From contig NZ_MKGQ01000047.1 of the NCBI RefSeq assembly GCF_001908105.1, positions 1 to 17,324 on the forward strand: a DNA stretch of 17,324 nucleotides, given 5' to 3'. A program made the position numbers and the translations under genes. The notes beneath the pieces were generated by a model. That model was not told the DNA's origin, did no database searches, and was given only the letters and a program-made list of their open reading frames with translations. Below, piece after piece: positions 1-6,601 of the stretch (positions within the stretch are counted from its first letter, which is position 1; the number at the start of each line of letters is the position of its first letter). The stretch comes from Xenorhabdus eapokensis (lineage in GTDB: Bacteria > Pseudomonadota > Gammaproteobacteria > Enterobacterales > Enterobacteriaceae).

Positions 1-187
1 CAACCGACTGCCTGAAGAAAAACATATTGTTGGAAAACATTATACCCAACGTATAGAAAGAACCAATCTGACATTACGTACACGTTTAAAAAGACTGAAT
101 CGAAGGACGATAGGTTATTCCAAATCAGAGGAGATGCACGATAAGGTGATAGGGACTTTCATCGAACGGGAATACTATTCTTTATAG
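1..187 (+). pseudogene. insB: IS1-family transposase (InsB), C-terminal fragment
   Basis: The reading frame starting at base 2 encodes 61 residues ending at the TAG at 185-187. It has the IS1 InsB C-terminal pattern: a TQRIERTNLTLRTR stretch followed by a K/R-rich segment and then HDKVIGTFIE close to the stop. InsB is the DDE transposase of IS1, made as a fusion with InsA by frameshifting. Only the tail is inside the window, so whether the full element is intact upstream cannot be judged. The family call rests on remembered similarity to E. coli IS1. Confidence 0.85.
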
Positions 188-189
188 GG

Positions 190-214
190 CAATCTAACTA
201 TTGGAGTCACGACC
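190..214 (+). repeat. Probable right inverted repeat (end) of the IS1-family element
   Basis: Directly after the insB stop, the segment with core TTGGAGTCAC at 201-210 resembles the IS1 right end, which in E. coli reads TTGGAGTCATTACC. The element therefore probably ends near base 214, only about 23 bases before the next gene. The left end and target duplication lie outside the window, so the exact boundary is uncertain. Confidence 0.55.
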
Positions 215-237
215 GATTTAATAGGGCCTGCATCATC

Positions 238-1875
238 ATGAAACCGATTAACCGGCTTTACCTGTCCGGTGATGAGATCCATTTGGTGGATGCCAATCTC
301 ATGCTGGAACTTTCATCTTGTGGCCGGGGTTTTATCACGGCGGAAACCACGACCGATTACACCGGAAAACTGGTGCGCCTTGAGGTGGGCTATACCGATT
401 TGGTGCTGCGCTGGTTTACGGGCTATGTGGAACGTTCACAGCCTGCCCAGAATGGTTATCAGCGCTTGTTTGTGCGTGAGCTGGTTGGTGTGTTTGATAA
501 AGCGTGGCCGTGCTCGTTTCAGCACCCGACCTTGCGCCAGGTAGTAGACTGGTTGCAGGCGCACAGCGGCCTGACGTTCACCTTACCGGAGGCGCCTTAT
601 ACGGATAAGCCGATCCCGCACTATACCCATCACGGCACAGGCTACCAGCTATTGGCAAATCTGGGGCAGGTCTTTGCCATTGACGATTATATCTGGCACC
701 AATTGCCGGATGGTTCGGTCTATCTGGGCAGTTGGGCGCATTCGATGTTTCAGGGTAAGCCAGTCGAGATCCCCAATGAATTTAGCCAGCAACAGACCGC
801 GGGCAATACGATGACCCTTCCGATGATCCAATCCCTGCGCCCCGGTTTTGTGGTCAACCAGCAGCGGCTTTGCAAGGTCAACCTGAACAACGAAAATATG
901 ACCCTCACGTGGTTGCCCAACGGGAAGACCGCGGATAAAACCCCCGCCCAGCGCCAGGTTGATGCCGCTTATCCGGAATTATCGGCGGGCACGCACCTGC
1001 CCAAATTTGCCCGCATTGAAGCCCACACCGAAAACACGGCCAGCGGCGATATGGCCGATCCCTTCCGGCCACGCTATGCGGTTGATGTGCAATTGCTGGG
1101 ATCGGACGGTAAGGACGCCGCCGCGCCAGTTTACCGTGCTGTCCCGTTGCCGTTGCCGATGGCAGGCGCTGAGTCGGGCATGTTCCAGTATCCTCCCATT
1201 GGCACCGTGGTTGAGATTGCTTTCGAGGGCGGCCGACCTGACAAGCCCTTTATCCGCCAGACCTTAAGTCAGGGCAACACGCTGCCCGATATTAAGCCCG
1301 GTGAACAATTGCAGCAGCAGCGGGCGGAAGTCTCGCAACGGGTCACACAGGAAGGCAGTTGGATCAGGCAGACCGACCAGACCATTAATGAATCGTCTAT
1401 GCACCGTGAAATCAAGGCCGACACGGAAAGGCGCACCGTGGTAGCACGGGAAACCACCCTACAGGCTACAGATAAAACGATAGTTTTAGGCACATCAACA
1501 CTATTGGCGGGCGCTGTCCAGCACATTGCGGACGGGGATTACTGTATGGCAACGTCATCAAATCTGGTTGCCAGTGTGGAGAAAGACGCGAATATTGAGG
1601 TTGGCCAAAAGCTGATTGAGAAAATCGGGATGCTTAAGCAAAGCATTGCCGGAGCCAAACAAGAGATCGTGGCGCCGGTGGTTTGGGTGGGCAGCCAACA
1701 ACTTAACGTGATGACGTTGATGTTAGAGACACTGGATGTGGTCAAGGAGTTGGCCGAACTGACCGCCGCCCATACCCATCACAATACCGGCACACCAGAG
1801 AACGCCAGTGCGATAAGGAACACGGCCTATAGATCGGACGGGCTGAAACAGAAGTATTCGCCGGTGATTGGGTAA
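238..1875 (+). CDS. Phage tail/baseplate spike-like protein with OB-fold (gpV/gp45/VgrG-type)
   Basis: This gene encodes 545 residues. The N-terminal half (about 1-230) resembles the ring-type scaffold of VgrG/gpD-like tail proteins. A region at about 275-350 (starting PRYAVDVQLL, with a YPPIGTVVEIAFEGGRPDKPFI motif) looks like the gp5/VgrG OB-fold. A glutamine-rich stretch (QLQQQRAEVSQR) precedes a beta-repeat stalk, and the protein ends with AHTHHNTGTP...KYSPVIG, a common ending of gp45-like spikes. By family it would sit at the tip of a contractile tail or tail-like particle. The ATG at 238 has no clear ribosome binding site, and the frame stays open upstream into the IS1 end, so the native 5' end may have been removed by the insertion. 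No other tail genes are nearby, so it is probably an orphan prophage relic with an intact frame. The exact phage type is not certain. Confidence 0.8.
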   Translation: MKPINRLYLSGDEIHLVDANLMLELSSCGRGFITAETTTDYTGKLVRLEVGYTDLVLRWFTGYVERSQPAQNGYQRLFVRELVGVFDKAWPCSFQHPTLRQVVDWLQAHSGLTFTLPEAPYTDKPIPHYTHHGTGYQLLANLGQVFAIDDYIWHQLPDGSVYLGSWAHSMFQGKPVEIPNEFSQQQTAGNTMTLPMIQSLRPGFVVNQQRLCKVNLNNENMTLTWLPNGKTADKTPAQRQVDAAYPELSAGTHLPKFARIEAHTENTASGDMADPFRPRYAVDVQLLGSDGKDAAAPVYRAVPLPLPMAGAESGMFQYPPIGTVVEIAFEGGRPDKPFIRQTLSQGNTLPDIKPGEQLQQQRAEVSQRVTQEGSWIRQTDQTINESSMHREIKADTERRTVVARETTLQATDKTIVLGTSTLLAGAVQHIADGDYCMATSSNLVASVEKDANIEVGQKLIEKIGMLKQSIAGAKQEIVAPVVWVGSQQLNVMTLMLETLDVVKELAELTAAHTHHNTGTPENASAIRNTAYRSDGLKQKYSPVIG

Positions 1876-1893
1876 GTATTACTTATCTTACGA

Positions 1894-1929
1894 ATGAGTG
1901 AGATTGCTATTTTGAGGGGTAAGAAGTAA
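1894..1929 (+). pseudogene. Possible 11-codon remnant of the next phage gene
   Basis: Just after the tail gene an ATG opens a frame MSEIAILRGKK followed by TAA at 1927-1929. Its position, 18 bases after the tail gene stop, is where the next gene of a phage operon would begin. It may be the start of a deleted gene. Eleven codons are too few to show this, and chance is a fair alternative. Confidence 0.2.
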
Positions 1930-2103
1930 GATTGGCGTTCTACGTTAGAAATGTACGGATTAATTTTCAACGTGCAATTACCGCGTTGAAAACGATGATG
2001 GCGGTGTCAGTAGACTTTCATCCGTTGGCTCCTAGACACTCCCCTTATCAACCTAAAGACAGCGCAATCAACCTCACCAATTGATTGCCTGTTTATCAAA
2101 TAA

Positions 2104-2130
2104 CCTCGCTTCGGCGGGGTTTTTGTTTTT
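2104..2130 (+). terminator. Rho-independent terminator upstream of hicAB
   Basis: The stem CCTCGC-TTCG-GCGGGG at 2104-2119 (a UUCG tetraloop with one G-U pair) is followed by a long T-rich tail. It would stop transcription from the phage side and insulate the hicAB promoter. Confidence 0.85.
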
Positions 2131-2135
2131 CCGTG

Positions 2136-2186
2136 GTAATAAAAAAGTATTACAAATACATTGACAGAGTAATAAAAAAATATTAC
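2136..2186 (+). promoter_or_regulatory. hicAB promoter with two palindromic operators
   Basis: A -35 TTGACA at 2161-2166 and a -10 TACTAT at 2184-2189 are 17 bases apart. Two copies of the palindrome GTAATA-N6-TATTAC occur at 2136-2153 and 2169-2186. Their centres are 33 bases apart, about three helical turns. The second lies in the spacer and overlaps the -10; the first lies just upstream of the -35. This is the layout expected for autorepression by HicB or the HicA-HicB complex. The promoter and repeats are visible; the binding protein is inferred from the family. Confidence 0.8.
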
Positions 2187-2218
2187 TATCTTACCATGTT
2201 AAACAGAATGGAGGATTA

Positions 2219-2395
2219 GTGAAGCAGAGTGAGTTCAGGCGGTGGCTTGAGTCTCAAGGGGTAATAATCAAGAATGGAAAGAATCACTTGATACTCTTCC
2301 ATGGAGACGCAAGAAGTGCAATGCCAAGACATCCGGGTAAAGAGATTAACGAAAAATTAAGGTTATCAATCCTTAAGCAGTTAAAACTCAAATAA
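2219..2395 (+). CDS. hicA: HicA-type toxin (mRNA interferase)
   Basis: A 58-residue protein starts at GTG 2219 and ends at TAA 2393-2395. It has the HicA pattern: an N-terminal EFRRWLESQG, a NGKNHLIL segment carrying the presumed catalytic His23, and PRHPGKEI followed by LRLSILKQL. HicA is a small double-stranded-RNA-binding-fold ribonuclease that cleaves mRNA when not held by HicB. The ribosome binding site is GGAGG at about 2210-2214, close to the GTG. The hicB antitoxin follows 48 bases downstream. The length matches the usual 55-65 residues, and no frameshift or missing motif is seen, so the toxin is probably active. Confidence 0.9.
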   Translation: MKQSEFRRWLESQGVIIKNGKNHLILFHGDARSAMPRHPGKEINEKLRLSILKQLKLK

Positions 2396-2397
2396 CT

Positions 2398-2419
2398 AAC
2401 CAGCCCTTCGGGGCTGGTT
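2398..2419 (+). promoter_or_regulatory. Strong UUCG hairpin between hicA and hicB
   Basis: A perfect 9-bp stem (AACCAGCCC with GGGCTGGTT) closed by TTCG lies 3 bases after the hicA stop and 24 bases before hicB. No T-run follows, so it is not a typical terminator. It could stabilise the hicA 3' end, partly terminate transcription, or be an RNA processing point that sets the toxin to antitoxin ratio. Confidence 0.65.
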
Positions 2420-2443
2420 CTTGGGCTAACTCGACTCACTACG

Positions 2444-2863
2444 ATGATTATGCGATATCCAGTAAATATTGAAGAAGACGGAACTAACTTGTTTGTCTCG
2501 TTCCCTGATATACCAGAGGCATTGACCTGTGGTGATGACCTGGCCGATGCAAAAGCGATGGGCTATGATGCGCTACTCACGGCCTTTTCTATGTATTTTG
2601 ACGATGAGAGTAAGGAAATTCCGTTACCGGGCGATACGGTAACGGAGCACTATATTGATATTCCGGCCAGCGTTGCGGCTAAAATTCTTTTGCTTAATGC
2701 CATGGTAAGGTCAGGTGTTAGCCGTTCGGAGCTGGGGCGTCGTGTTGGCATTCAAAAGCAGAACGTCAAGCAACTGCTGGATGTTTATCACGCGACAAAA
2801 ATTGACACGGTAGAAAAGGCTTTATCAAGTTTAGGCTATGAATTAATACTCACAGCGGCTTAA
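2444..2863 (+). CDS. hicB: HicB-type antitoxin
   Basis: This encodes 139 residues. The N-terminal part (about 1-65) is a HicB-like degenerate RNase H fold: RYPVNIEEDGTNLFVSFPDIPEALTCGD, followed by an ADAKAMGYDAL helix. The C-terminal part (about 80-135) is a helix-turn-helix with SRSELGRRVGIQKQNVKQLLD. HicB binds and neutralises HicA and represses the operon through the DNA-binding domain, which fits the twin palindromes upstream. The start could be ATG 2444 or ATG 2450; neither has a good Shine-Dalgarno sequence, so translation may be weak or depend on hicA. It overlaps by a few bases the end of a doubtful minus-strand frame. Confidence 0.92.
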   Translation: MIMRYPVNIEEDGTNLFVSFPDIPEALTCGDDLADAKAMGYDALLTAFSMYFDDESKEIPLPGDTVTEHYIDIPASVAAKILLLNAMVRSGVSRSELGRRVGIQKQNVKQLLDVYHATKIDTVEKALSSLGYELILTAA

Positions 2864-3099
2864 CTCAGCTTAGGTGATAGATTGCATTTTTGAACGCAAT
2901 ACCTCCAACCAAAGGCTACTCTTCGCGGAGTGGCCTTTTTAATATTCTTATAAAACGCAACCAAACGCACGCCAGGCCATTCGCTTACTAACATAGTTGC
3001 CATCGTGGCTAATTTGGATCTACGTTCCTGCGTTGCGCCCACGCTGCGCAATCCCCACGAAATAAACGTAAACCCCACGTAAAACGGACTACACCGCAC
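2860..3099 (-). CDS. Doubtful small protein, perhaps a phage Ash/Icd-like family member
   Basis: A GTG-started frame of 79 codons, rich in R, K, S and V, with a stretch YVGFTFISWGLRSVGATQ near the N-terminus. A purine-rich GGCGGG lies just upstream on the minus strand. It recalls small prophage proteins of the Ash/Icd-like type, but that is only an impression. Against it, its 3' third is the antisense of the hicB terminator, and its stop overlaps the hicB stop. I keep it as a low-confidence candidate because the surrounding 500 bases have no other gene. Confidence 0.3.
   Translation of the reverse strand: MRCSPFYVGFTFISWGLRSVGATQERRSKLATMATMLVSEWPGVRLVAFYKNIKKATPRRVAFGWRYCVQKCNLSPKLS
2911..2940 (+). 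terminator. Rho-independent terminator after hicB
   Basis: The stem AAGGCTACTC ... GAGTGGCCTT (one G-T pair) around a short CG-rich loop is followed by TTTTT, 48 bases after the hicB stop. Confidence 0.8.
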
Positions 3100-3331
3100 C
3101 CGCCTGCACGTTTTGGATCAAAAAGTTTTTTCAGTTTTAAAATCCTGCAAACCGAATCGCCAGAGCGCGCCAGTACTGCCGGCGTGGGAGAAATCCCGAA
3201 CTGAAAGGCGTGAAAAGATTTTCAGGGAATTCCAGTTTTTGGATCGCAAACGGATCGCGGGGAAAATATTAATGTAATGATATTAAAGAAAAAATTCCAT
3301 TTTATGTGGGATGAATGGATCACAAAATAAA
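3100..3331 (+). other. Non-coding stretch of probable prophage origin, GATC-rich
   Basis: No gene is visible. The core TTTTGGATC recurs at about 3110 and 3237, and GATC sites cluster at about 3019, 3116, 3242, 3253 and 3319. Base composition changes between GC-rich and A/T-rich blocks within about 200 bases, suggesting a patchwork. The function is unknown. Confidence 0.35.
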
Positions 3332-3367
3332 GCCGCATATCATCATAGAAATCAGATGGAATGCGGC
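3332..3367 (-). terminator. Terminator hairpin for the higBA-like operon (minus strand)
   Basis: GCCGCAT at 3332-3338 pairs with ATGCGGC at 3361-3367, and an inner CATC/GATG pair extends the stem. Read on the minus strand it lies about 60 bases after the antitoxin stop and is followed by TTTATTTT, as expected for a rho-independent terminator. Confidence 0.65.
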
Positions 3368-3427
3368 CTTACAAGATATGCGGAATTGAAATTACTTTCT
3401 CTTCTTACATCAGGGCAAGGAAGAAAA

Positions 3428-3724
3428 TTAAAGTGCGCTTAATTCACTAATCAGCGCAGGATTACGCTCAAGCATCTTAAGCAGCTTAAGTGATGAACCA
3501 GAAGGAATACGGCGGTGCTGCTCCCAACTTTGAATTAGGGAAGCAGAAACGCCAACAGCTTCGGCAAATTCACTTTGTTTTAACCCAAAGGTTTCGCGTA
3601 GGTTTTTTACATCAGGCAGACGGTGGCGATGAATATTTTCAGCAGGAACGGAAAGCTCTCCTTTTTCAATCGCTACCATCTGATTCATGCTTTCAACCAG
3701 ATCATCAAAAAGTTTTTTGTCCAT
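3428..3724 (-). CDS. HigA2/NadS-type antitoxin (XRE-family DNA-binding)
   Basis: This encodes 98 residues. The C-terminal half (about 40-90) is an XRE helix-turn-helix: LRETFGLKQSEFAEAVGVSASLIQSWEQHRRIPSGSSLKLLKMLERNP. The N-terminal part (about 1-38) is the flexible region that would bind the toxin. It resembles Vibrio cholerae HigA2 and NadS proteins in length and pattern. The toxin gene precedes it (46 bases between toxin stop and this start), an arrangement typical of higBA-type pairs. It neutralises the toxin and, with it, represses the shared promoter through the TTCGTAC-N3-GTACGAA palindromes. The start at 3724 gives a full-length protein. Confidence 0.9.
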   Translation of the reverse strand: MDKKLFDDLVESMNQMVAIEKGELSVPAENIHRHRLPDVKNLRETFGLKQSEFAEAVGVSASLIQSWEQHRRIPSGSSLKLLKMLERNPALISELSAL

Positions 3725-3770
3725 AGTTTCTCCGTTGTATGAACATTGCCGCGTATCTACGCGGCGTTGA

Positions 3771-4094
3771 TTATTGCAATTTGTTACTGATGGCTTTAAG
3801 TACTTCTTTCTCTTTTGGGGTTAAATCATCTTTTTTATTCTTAGGGTAAATCAAAAGAAGATAAAGCCTTCCTGTTTTCGTGATGGTGTAGTAGATGATT
3901 CTTACTCCGCCACTTTTTCCCATTCCTTCTCGTTGCCAGCGAATTTTCTTACATCCTCCAGTAGCGCTAATGGTACTACCTTGTTCATGATTCTTTAGTA
4001 AGTGCTCCTGTAGTTTTCTGAATTCATCATCGGTTAATAAATCAGCTCGATCTCTACTAAATACAGGGGTTTCGATAAAAAGTAGGTATTCCAT
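3771..4094 (-). CDS. HigB2-type (RelE/ParE superfamily) toxin
   Basis: This encodes 107 residues with the HigB2 signature order: an N-terminal FIETPVFSRDRADLLTDDEFRKLQ, GSTISATGGCKKIRW, KSGGVRIIYYTI, and LLLIYPKNKKDDLTPKEKEVL. Relatives such as V. cholerae HigB2 are ribosome-dependent ribonucleases that cut mRNA and halt translation. Residues of the GGxRIIYY strand and the positively charged patches expected for RNA binding are present, and no truncation is seen. The ribosome binding site AAGGA lies 9 bases before the ATG. It is the first gene of a two-gene operon with the XRE antitoxin. The target preference cannot be read from sequence. Confidence 0.9.
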   Translation of the reverse strand: MEYLLFIETPVFSRDRADLLTDDEFRKLQEHLLKNHEQGSTISATGGCKKIRWQREGMGKSGGVRIIYYTITKTGRLYLLLIYPKNKKDDLTPKEKEVLKAISNKLQ

Positions 4095-4124
4095 AAAAAC
4101 ACATCCTTGCCGTCTATGGAAAAT

Positions 4125-4175
4125 ATTTTATTCGTACCTTGTACGAATGTCAATATAAAATCGTACGTGGTACGA
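4125..4175 (-). promoter_or_regulatory. higBA-like promoter with an operator filling the -35/-10 spacer
   Basis: On the minus strand a perfect -35 TTGACA (plus-strand 4148-4153) and a -10 TAAAAT (4125-4130) are separated by exactly 17 bases. A perfect palindrome ATTCGTAC-CTT-GTACGAAT at 4130-4148 fills that spacer, and a second, TCGTAC-GTG-GTACGA, lies at 4161-4175 just upstream of the -35. Their centres are 29 bases apart. This is a strong autorepressed toxin-antitoxin promoter; the repressor is presumed to be the adjacent XRE antitoxin. Confidence 0.9.
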
Positions 4176-4247
4176 AAGCTTAAAGGACATGGGAAAATAT
4201 AGCCCAAAAATCCCTATCGCCACTTTGTCGCCACTGGCTATAAAATG

Positions 4248-4275
4248 CAAAAAAGCCACTTGCGAAAAAGTGGCT
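4248..4275 (-). terminator. Terminator of the tRNA-Lys transcript (minus strand)
   Basis: The 8-bp stem AGCCACTT/AAGTGGCT at 4254-4275 is followed on the minus strand by TTTTTT. It lies about 28 bases after the tRNA 3' end. Confidence 0.85.
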
Positions 4276-4302
4276 TAATACTATGATTTAATTATTAAAA
4301 TT

Positions 4303-4378
4303 TGGTGGGTCGTGGGAGGCTCGAACTCCCGACCAATTGATTAAGAGTCAACTGCTCTACCGACTGAGCTAACGACCC
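4303..4378 (-). tRNA. tRNA-Lys (anticodon CUU)
   Basis: A 76-nucleotide cloverleaf on the minus strand: acceptor GGGTCGT/ACGACCC, D arm with AGCTCAGTCGGTAGAGC, anticodon loop CTCTTAA giving CUU, T arm with GTTCGAG, and an encoded CCA. Apart from anticodon base 34 and the T arm it matches E. coli tRNA-Lys(UUU) closely. CUU reads only AAG codons, so a UUU tRNA should exist elsewhere. The accessory DNA at 1-4250 lies on its 3' side, a typical prophage attachment position, although no repeated attachment core is seen in the window. Confidence 0.96.
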
Positions 4379-4388
4379 AACACGCTTA

Positions 4389-4417
4389 ATTATTCTCCAG
4401 TGTCAACTGGACGTCAA
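4389..4417 (-). promoter_or_regulatory. Promoter of tRNA-Lys (minus strand)
   Basis: On the minus strand, -35 TTGACG (plus 4412-4417) and -10 AATAAT (plus 4389-4394) are separated by 17 bases, about 10 bases before the tRNA 5' end. The leader would be very short. Confidence 0.65.
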
Positions 4418-4611
4418 TGGCCCATATCCATTTTTTTATTAATCGAATAAAATATGCACAATAAATCCTTAACTAATTGGTCGAATTGTAATCACTCTGT
4501 TTTTCATGTGAAATCCTTCTGTTAATACCGCGGTTGTCTATGTCACAATATTCTATTAAACACAGCTTGAGGGTATTAAGGCCATGCTGTGAGAATAAAT
4601 TGGATATAACT

Positions 4612-6018
4612 ATGGAAGAAAAAAAACGACCCACTCACACTACTGAAACTGAAAGTTCACACTTGCAGCGCAGTCTCACCAACCGACATATACAACTCAT
4701 CGCAATTGGTGGTGCCATTGGTACTGGCCTATTTATGGGATCAGGTAAAACTATTTCTCTTGCGGGGCCGTCGATCATTTTTGTTTATATGATCATAGGT
4801 TTTATGCTGTTTTTCGTTATGAGGGCAATGGGAGAGTTATTGCTTTCTAATCTGCATTATAAATCGTTTAGCGATTTCTCCGCGGATTTATTAGGGCCGT
4901 GGGCCGGTTTTTTTGTAGGCTGGACTTATTGGTTTTGTTGGGTAATTACTGGCATAGCAGATATTGTTGCTATCACTGCTTATGTTGGATATTGGGTACC
5001 TGACTTTCCTGAATGGGGAACTTCGCTTTTGTGTGTTTTGGTATTGTTAACTCTGAATCTTGCGACAGTTAAGTTGTTTGGAGAATTGGAGTTTTGGTTT
5101 GCCATGATCAAAATTATTGCCATCATTGCCTTGATTGTGACAGGGGGCATTTTGATTGGCATCAACTTTAAATCACCAGCAGGACATATCGCAGCACTTG
5201 CTAATGTCTGGAATGATGGTGGTATGTTCCCTATGGGGTTAAGTGGTTTTTTTGCCGGATTCCAGATAGCGATATTTGCTTTTGTTGGCATTGAGCTGGT
5301 GGGAACTGCCGCAGCAGAAACTAAAAACCCGATGAAATCTTTACCAAAGGCGATTAATGCTATCCCAATCCGCATTATTACATTTTATGTGTTGGCTCTG
5401 ATTGTCATTATGTCAGTCACACCGTGGCGAGCTGTCAGTGCGGACAAAAGTCCTTTCGTGGAATTGTTTATCTTAATCGGATTGCCTGCCGCCGCCAGCG
5501 TTGTTAATTTTGTGGTTCTGACATCTGCGGCATCTTCGGCAAATAGTGGGGTTTTCTCTACTAGCCGGATGTTGTTCGGTCTGGCGAAAGAAGGAGACGC
5601 ACCAAAGCAGTTTAGCCGTCTTTCCCGTCGTTCAGTCCCCGCATCAGGATTGATCTTTACTTGCCTGTGCCTCTCTTTTGGGGTCATTTTGATCTATTTT
5701 ATCCCCGATGTGATGAGAGTTTTTACCCTAGTGACAACCGTTTCGGCGATCCTATTTATGTTTATTTGGAGCATGATTTTATGTTCCTATCTGGTTTATA
5801 GAAAACGTCGCCCAGAACTGCATCAGGCTTCGGTATATAAAATGCCATTTGGTATTGTAATGTCTTGGATATGCTTGGTTTTCTTTGCTTTTGTCTTGGT
5901 ATTGCTTTCCTTGCAACCAGATACCCGCCAAGCATTAATAGCCACACCAATTTGGTTTATTATTTTAATGATCGGGTTTCAGATTGTGAAAAAGCGTAAA
6001 ACCCGCCTTATTCGTTAA
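4612..6018 (+). CDS. cycA: D-serine/D-alanine/glycine permease
   Basis: This is a 468-residue inner-membrane amino acid permease of the APC superfamily (AAT family), very close to E. coli CycA, which imports glycine, D-serine, D-alanine and D-cycloserine by proton symport. The substrate-binding glycine-rich motif HIQLIAIGGAIGTGLFMGSG sits at about residues 26-45, and the conserved FAFVGIELVGTAAAET and TSAASSANSGVFSTSRMLFGLA segments follow. Twelve hydrophobic segments are expected and the frame is intact. The frame also opens at ATG 4534, but those 26 extra residues are not part of the family, and ATG 4612 gives the E. coli-like length (470). It is monocistronic, with a good terminator after it. 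Confidence 0.95.
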   Translation: MEEKKRPTHTTETESSHLQRSLTNRHIQLIAIGGAIGTGLFMGSGKTISLAGPSIIFVYMIIGFMLFFVMRAMGELLLSNLHYKSFSDFSADLLGPWAGFFVGWTYWFCWVITGIADIVAITAYVGYWVPDFPEWGTSLLCVLVLLTLNLATVKLFGELEFWFAMIKIIAIIALIVTGGILIGINFKSPAGHIAALANVWNDGGMFPMGLSGFFAGFQIAIFAFVGIELVGTAAAETKNPMKSLPKAINAIPIRIITFYVLALIVIMSVTPWRAVSADKSPFVELFILIGLPAAASVVNFVVLTSAASSANSGVFSTSRMLFGLAKEGDAPKQFSRLSRRSVPASGLIFTCLCLSFGVILIYFIPDVMRVFTLVTTVSAILFMFIWSMILCSYLVYRKRRPELHQASVYKMPFGIVMSWICLVFFAFVLVLLSLQPDTRQALIATPIWFIILMIGFQIVKKRKTRLIR

Positions 6019-6046
6019 GTAAATAATCCTGTCTATTAACTTTGAT

Positions 6047-6073
6047 ATGGCCCAAATATTGGGCCATTTTTTA
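6047..6073 (+). terminator. Rho-independent terminator of cycA
   Basis: TGGCCCAA ... TTGGGCCA stem followed by TTTTTT, about 30 bases after the cycA stop. Confidence 0.9.
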
Positions 6074-6075
6074 TC

Positions 6076-6459
6076 TTAAACAAGCATGAGCGTACCTTGA
6101 TGAAATCTAAGTTGCCATTTATCGGTTGAAGATAATTGCCAAATTGATGTACGAAGTGCCTGATTGAATGGGTTACCAGTTCGATCAAATTCATAAGACT
6201 GATAAGTCATTAATACAATATTTTTATCAAGATAATTCATAAAAAAATCTTTTGAGAAAAGTTGAAAAATAGTTTTTATTTCTGTAATTAATGCGCTAAT
6301 CACCTCTTTTTTAGTATAAACATAACCTGATTTACTAATTTCCAGAAAATCATCGTGTAATATCATATTCAGCCAATCGGCATTATTTCTTTTTTTACTG
6401 TGAAGATTCACTTCAAGATTTTTGAGTAATTCAAAAATGGCTACATTTTCCTGATCCAT
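6076..6459 (-). CDS. NTF2-like / DUF4440-type protein
   Basis: This encodes 127 residues with the cone-like NTF2/SnoaL pattern: an N-terminal helix (FELLKNLEVNLHSKKRNNADWLNMIL), HDDFLEISKSG-YVYTKKEVISAL, then beta strands ending in NQALRTSIWQLSSTDKWQLRFHQGTLM. Members of this fold are small cavity proteins used as enzymes, stress factors or immunity proteins, so no substrate can be assigned. It converges with cycA and is divergent from the acetyltransferase gene, with about 140 bases of AT-rich promoter DNA between them. Codon use is AT-rich like its neighbours. Confidence 0.75.
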   Translation of the reverse strand: MDQENVAIFELLKNLEVNLHSKKRNNADWLNMILHDDFLEISKSGYVYTKKEVISALITEIKTIFQLFSKDFFMNYLDKNIVLMTYQSYEFDRTGNPFNQALRTSIWQLSSTDKWQLRFHQGTLMLV

Positions 6460-6542
6460 ATGTGCTCCAAAGAAAATAAAGTGGTATAAAATAACATCAA
6501 TAGTAGGTTGAATTACTAATTTAAATGAATGTTAACACACTG

Positions 6543-6571
6543 TTTACATTTGTTTTTTTATCAGGTAGTAA
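6543..6571 (+). promoter_or_regulatory. Probable promoter of the acetyltransferase gene
   Basis: -35 TTTACA at 6543-6548 and -10 TAGTAA at 6566-6571 with a 17-base spacer, about 30 bases before the start codon. Confidence 0.5.
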
Positions 6572-6601
6572 TAAAGAGAACAAGTTGAAAAGAGGCTGTG
6601 T

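Larger units (their letters stand above)
1876..2130 (+). other. Non-coding stretch with hairpins between the tail gene and hicA
   Basis: No convincing gene is seen here. Two stem-loops are present: a perfect 9-bp stem (1964-1972 with 1984-1992) and an 8-bp stem (2064-2071 with 2081-2088). They precede a clear terminator at 2104-2130. The stretch may be decayed phage sequence left after a deletion. Confidence 0.4.

Noticed and set aside
208..358. An 11-base match (CACGACCGATT) at 208 and 348 as an IS1 target duplication
   Set aside because: The second copy is inside the tail gene and not at an element end; more likely chance.
3490..3726. Plus-strand 78-codon frame over the HigA2-like gene
   Set aside because: It is the reverse of a recognised XRE antitoxin gene and has no independent support.
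4534..4611. Longer start of cycA at ATG 4534
   Set aside because: The 26 extra residues are not family-like, no ribosome binding site precedes 4534, and ATG 4612 gives the usual length.
4980..5687. Long minus-strand frames inside cycA
   Set aside because: They are antisense shadows of a strongly conserved gene and show no family pattern.
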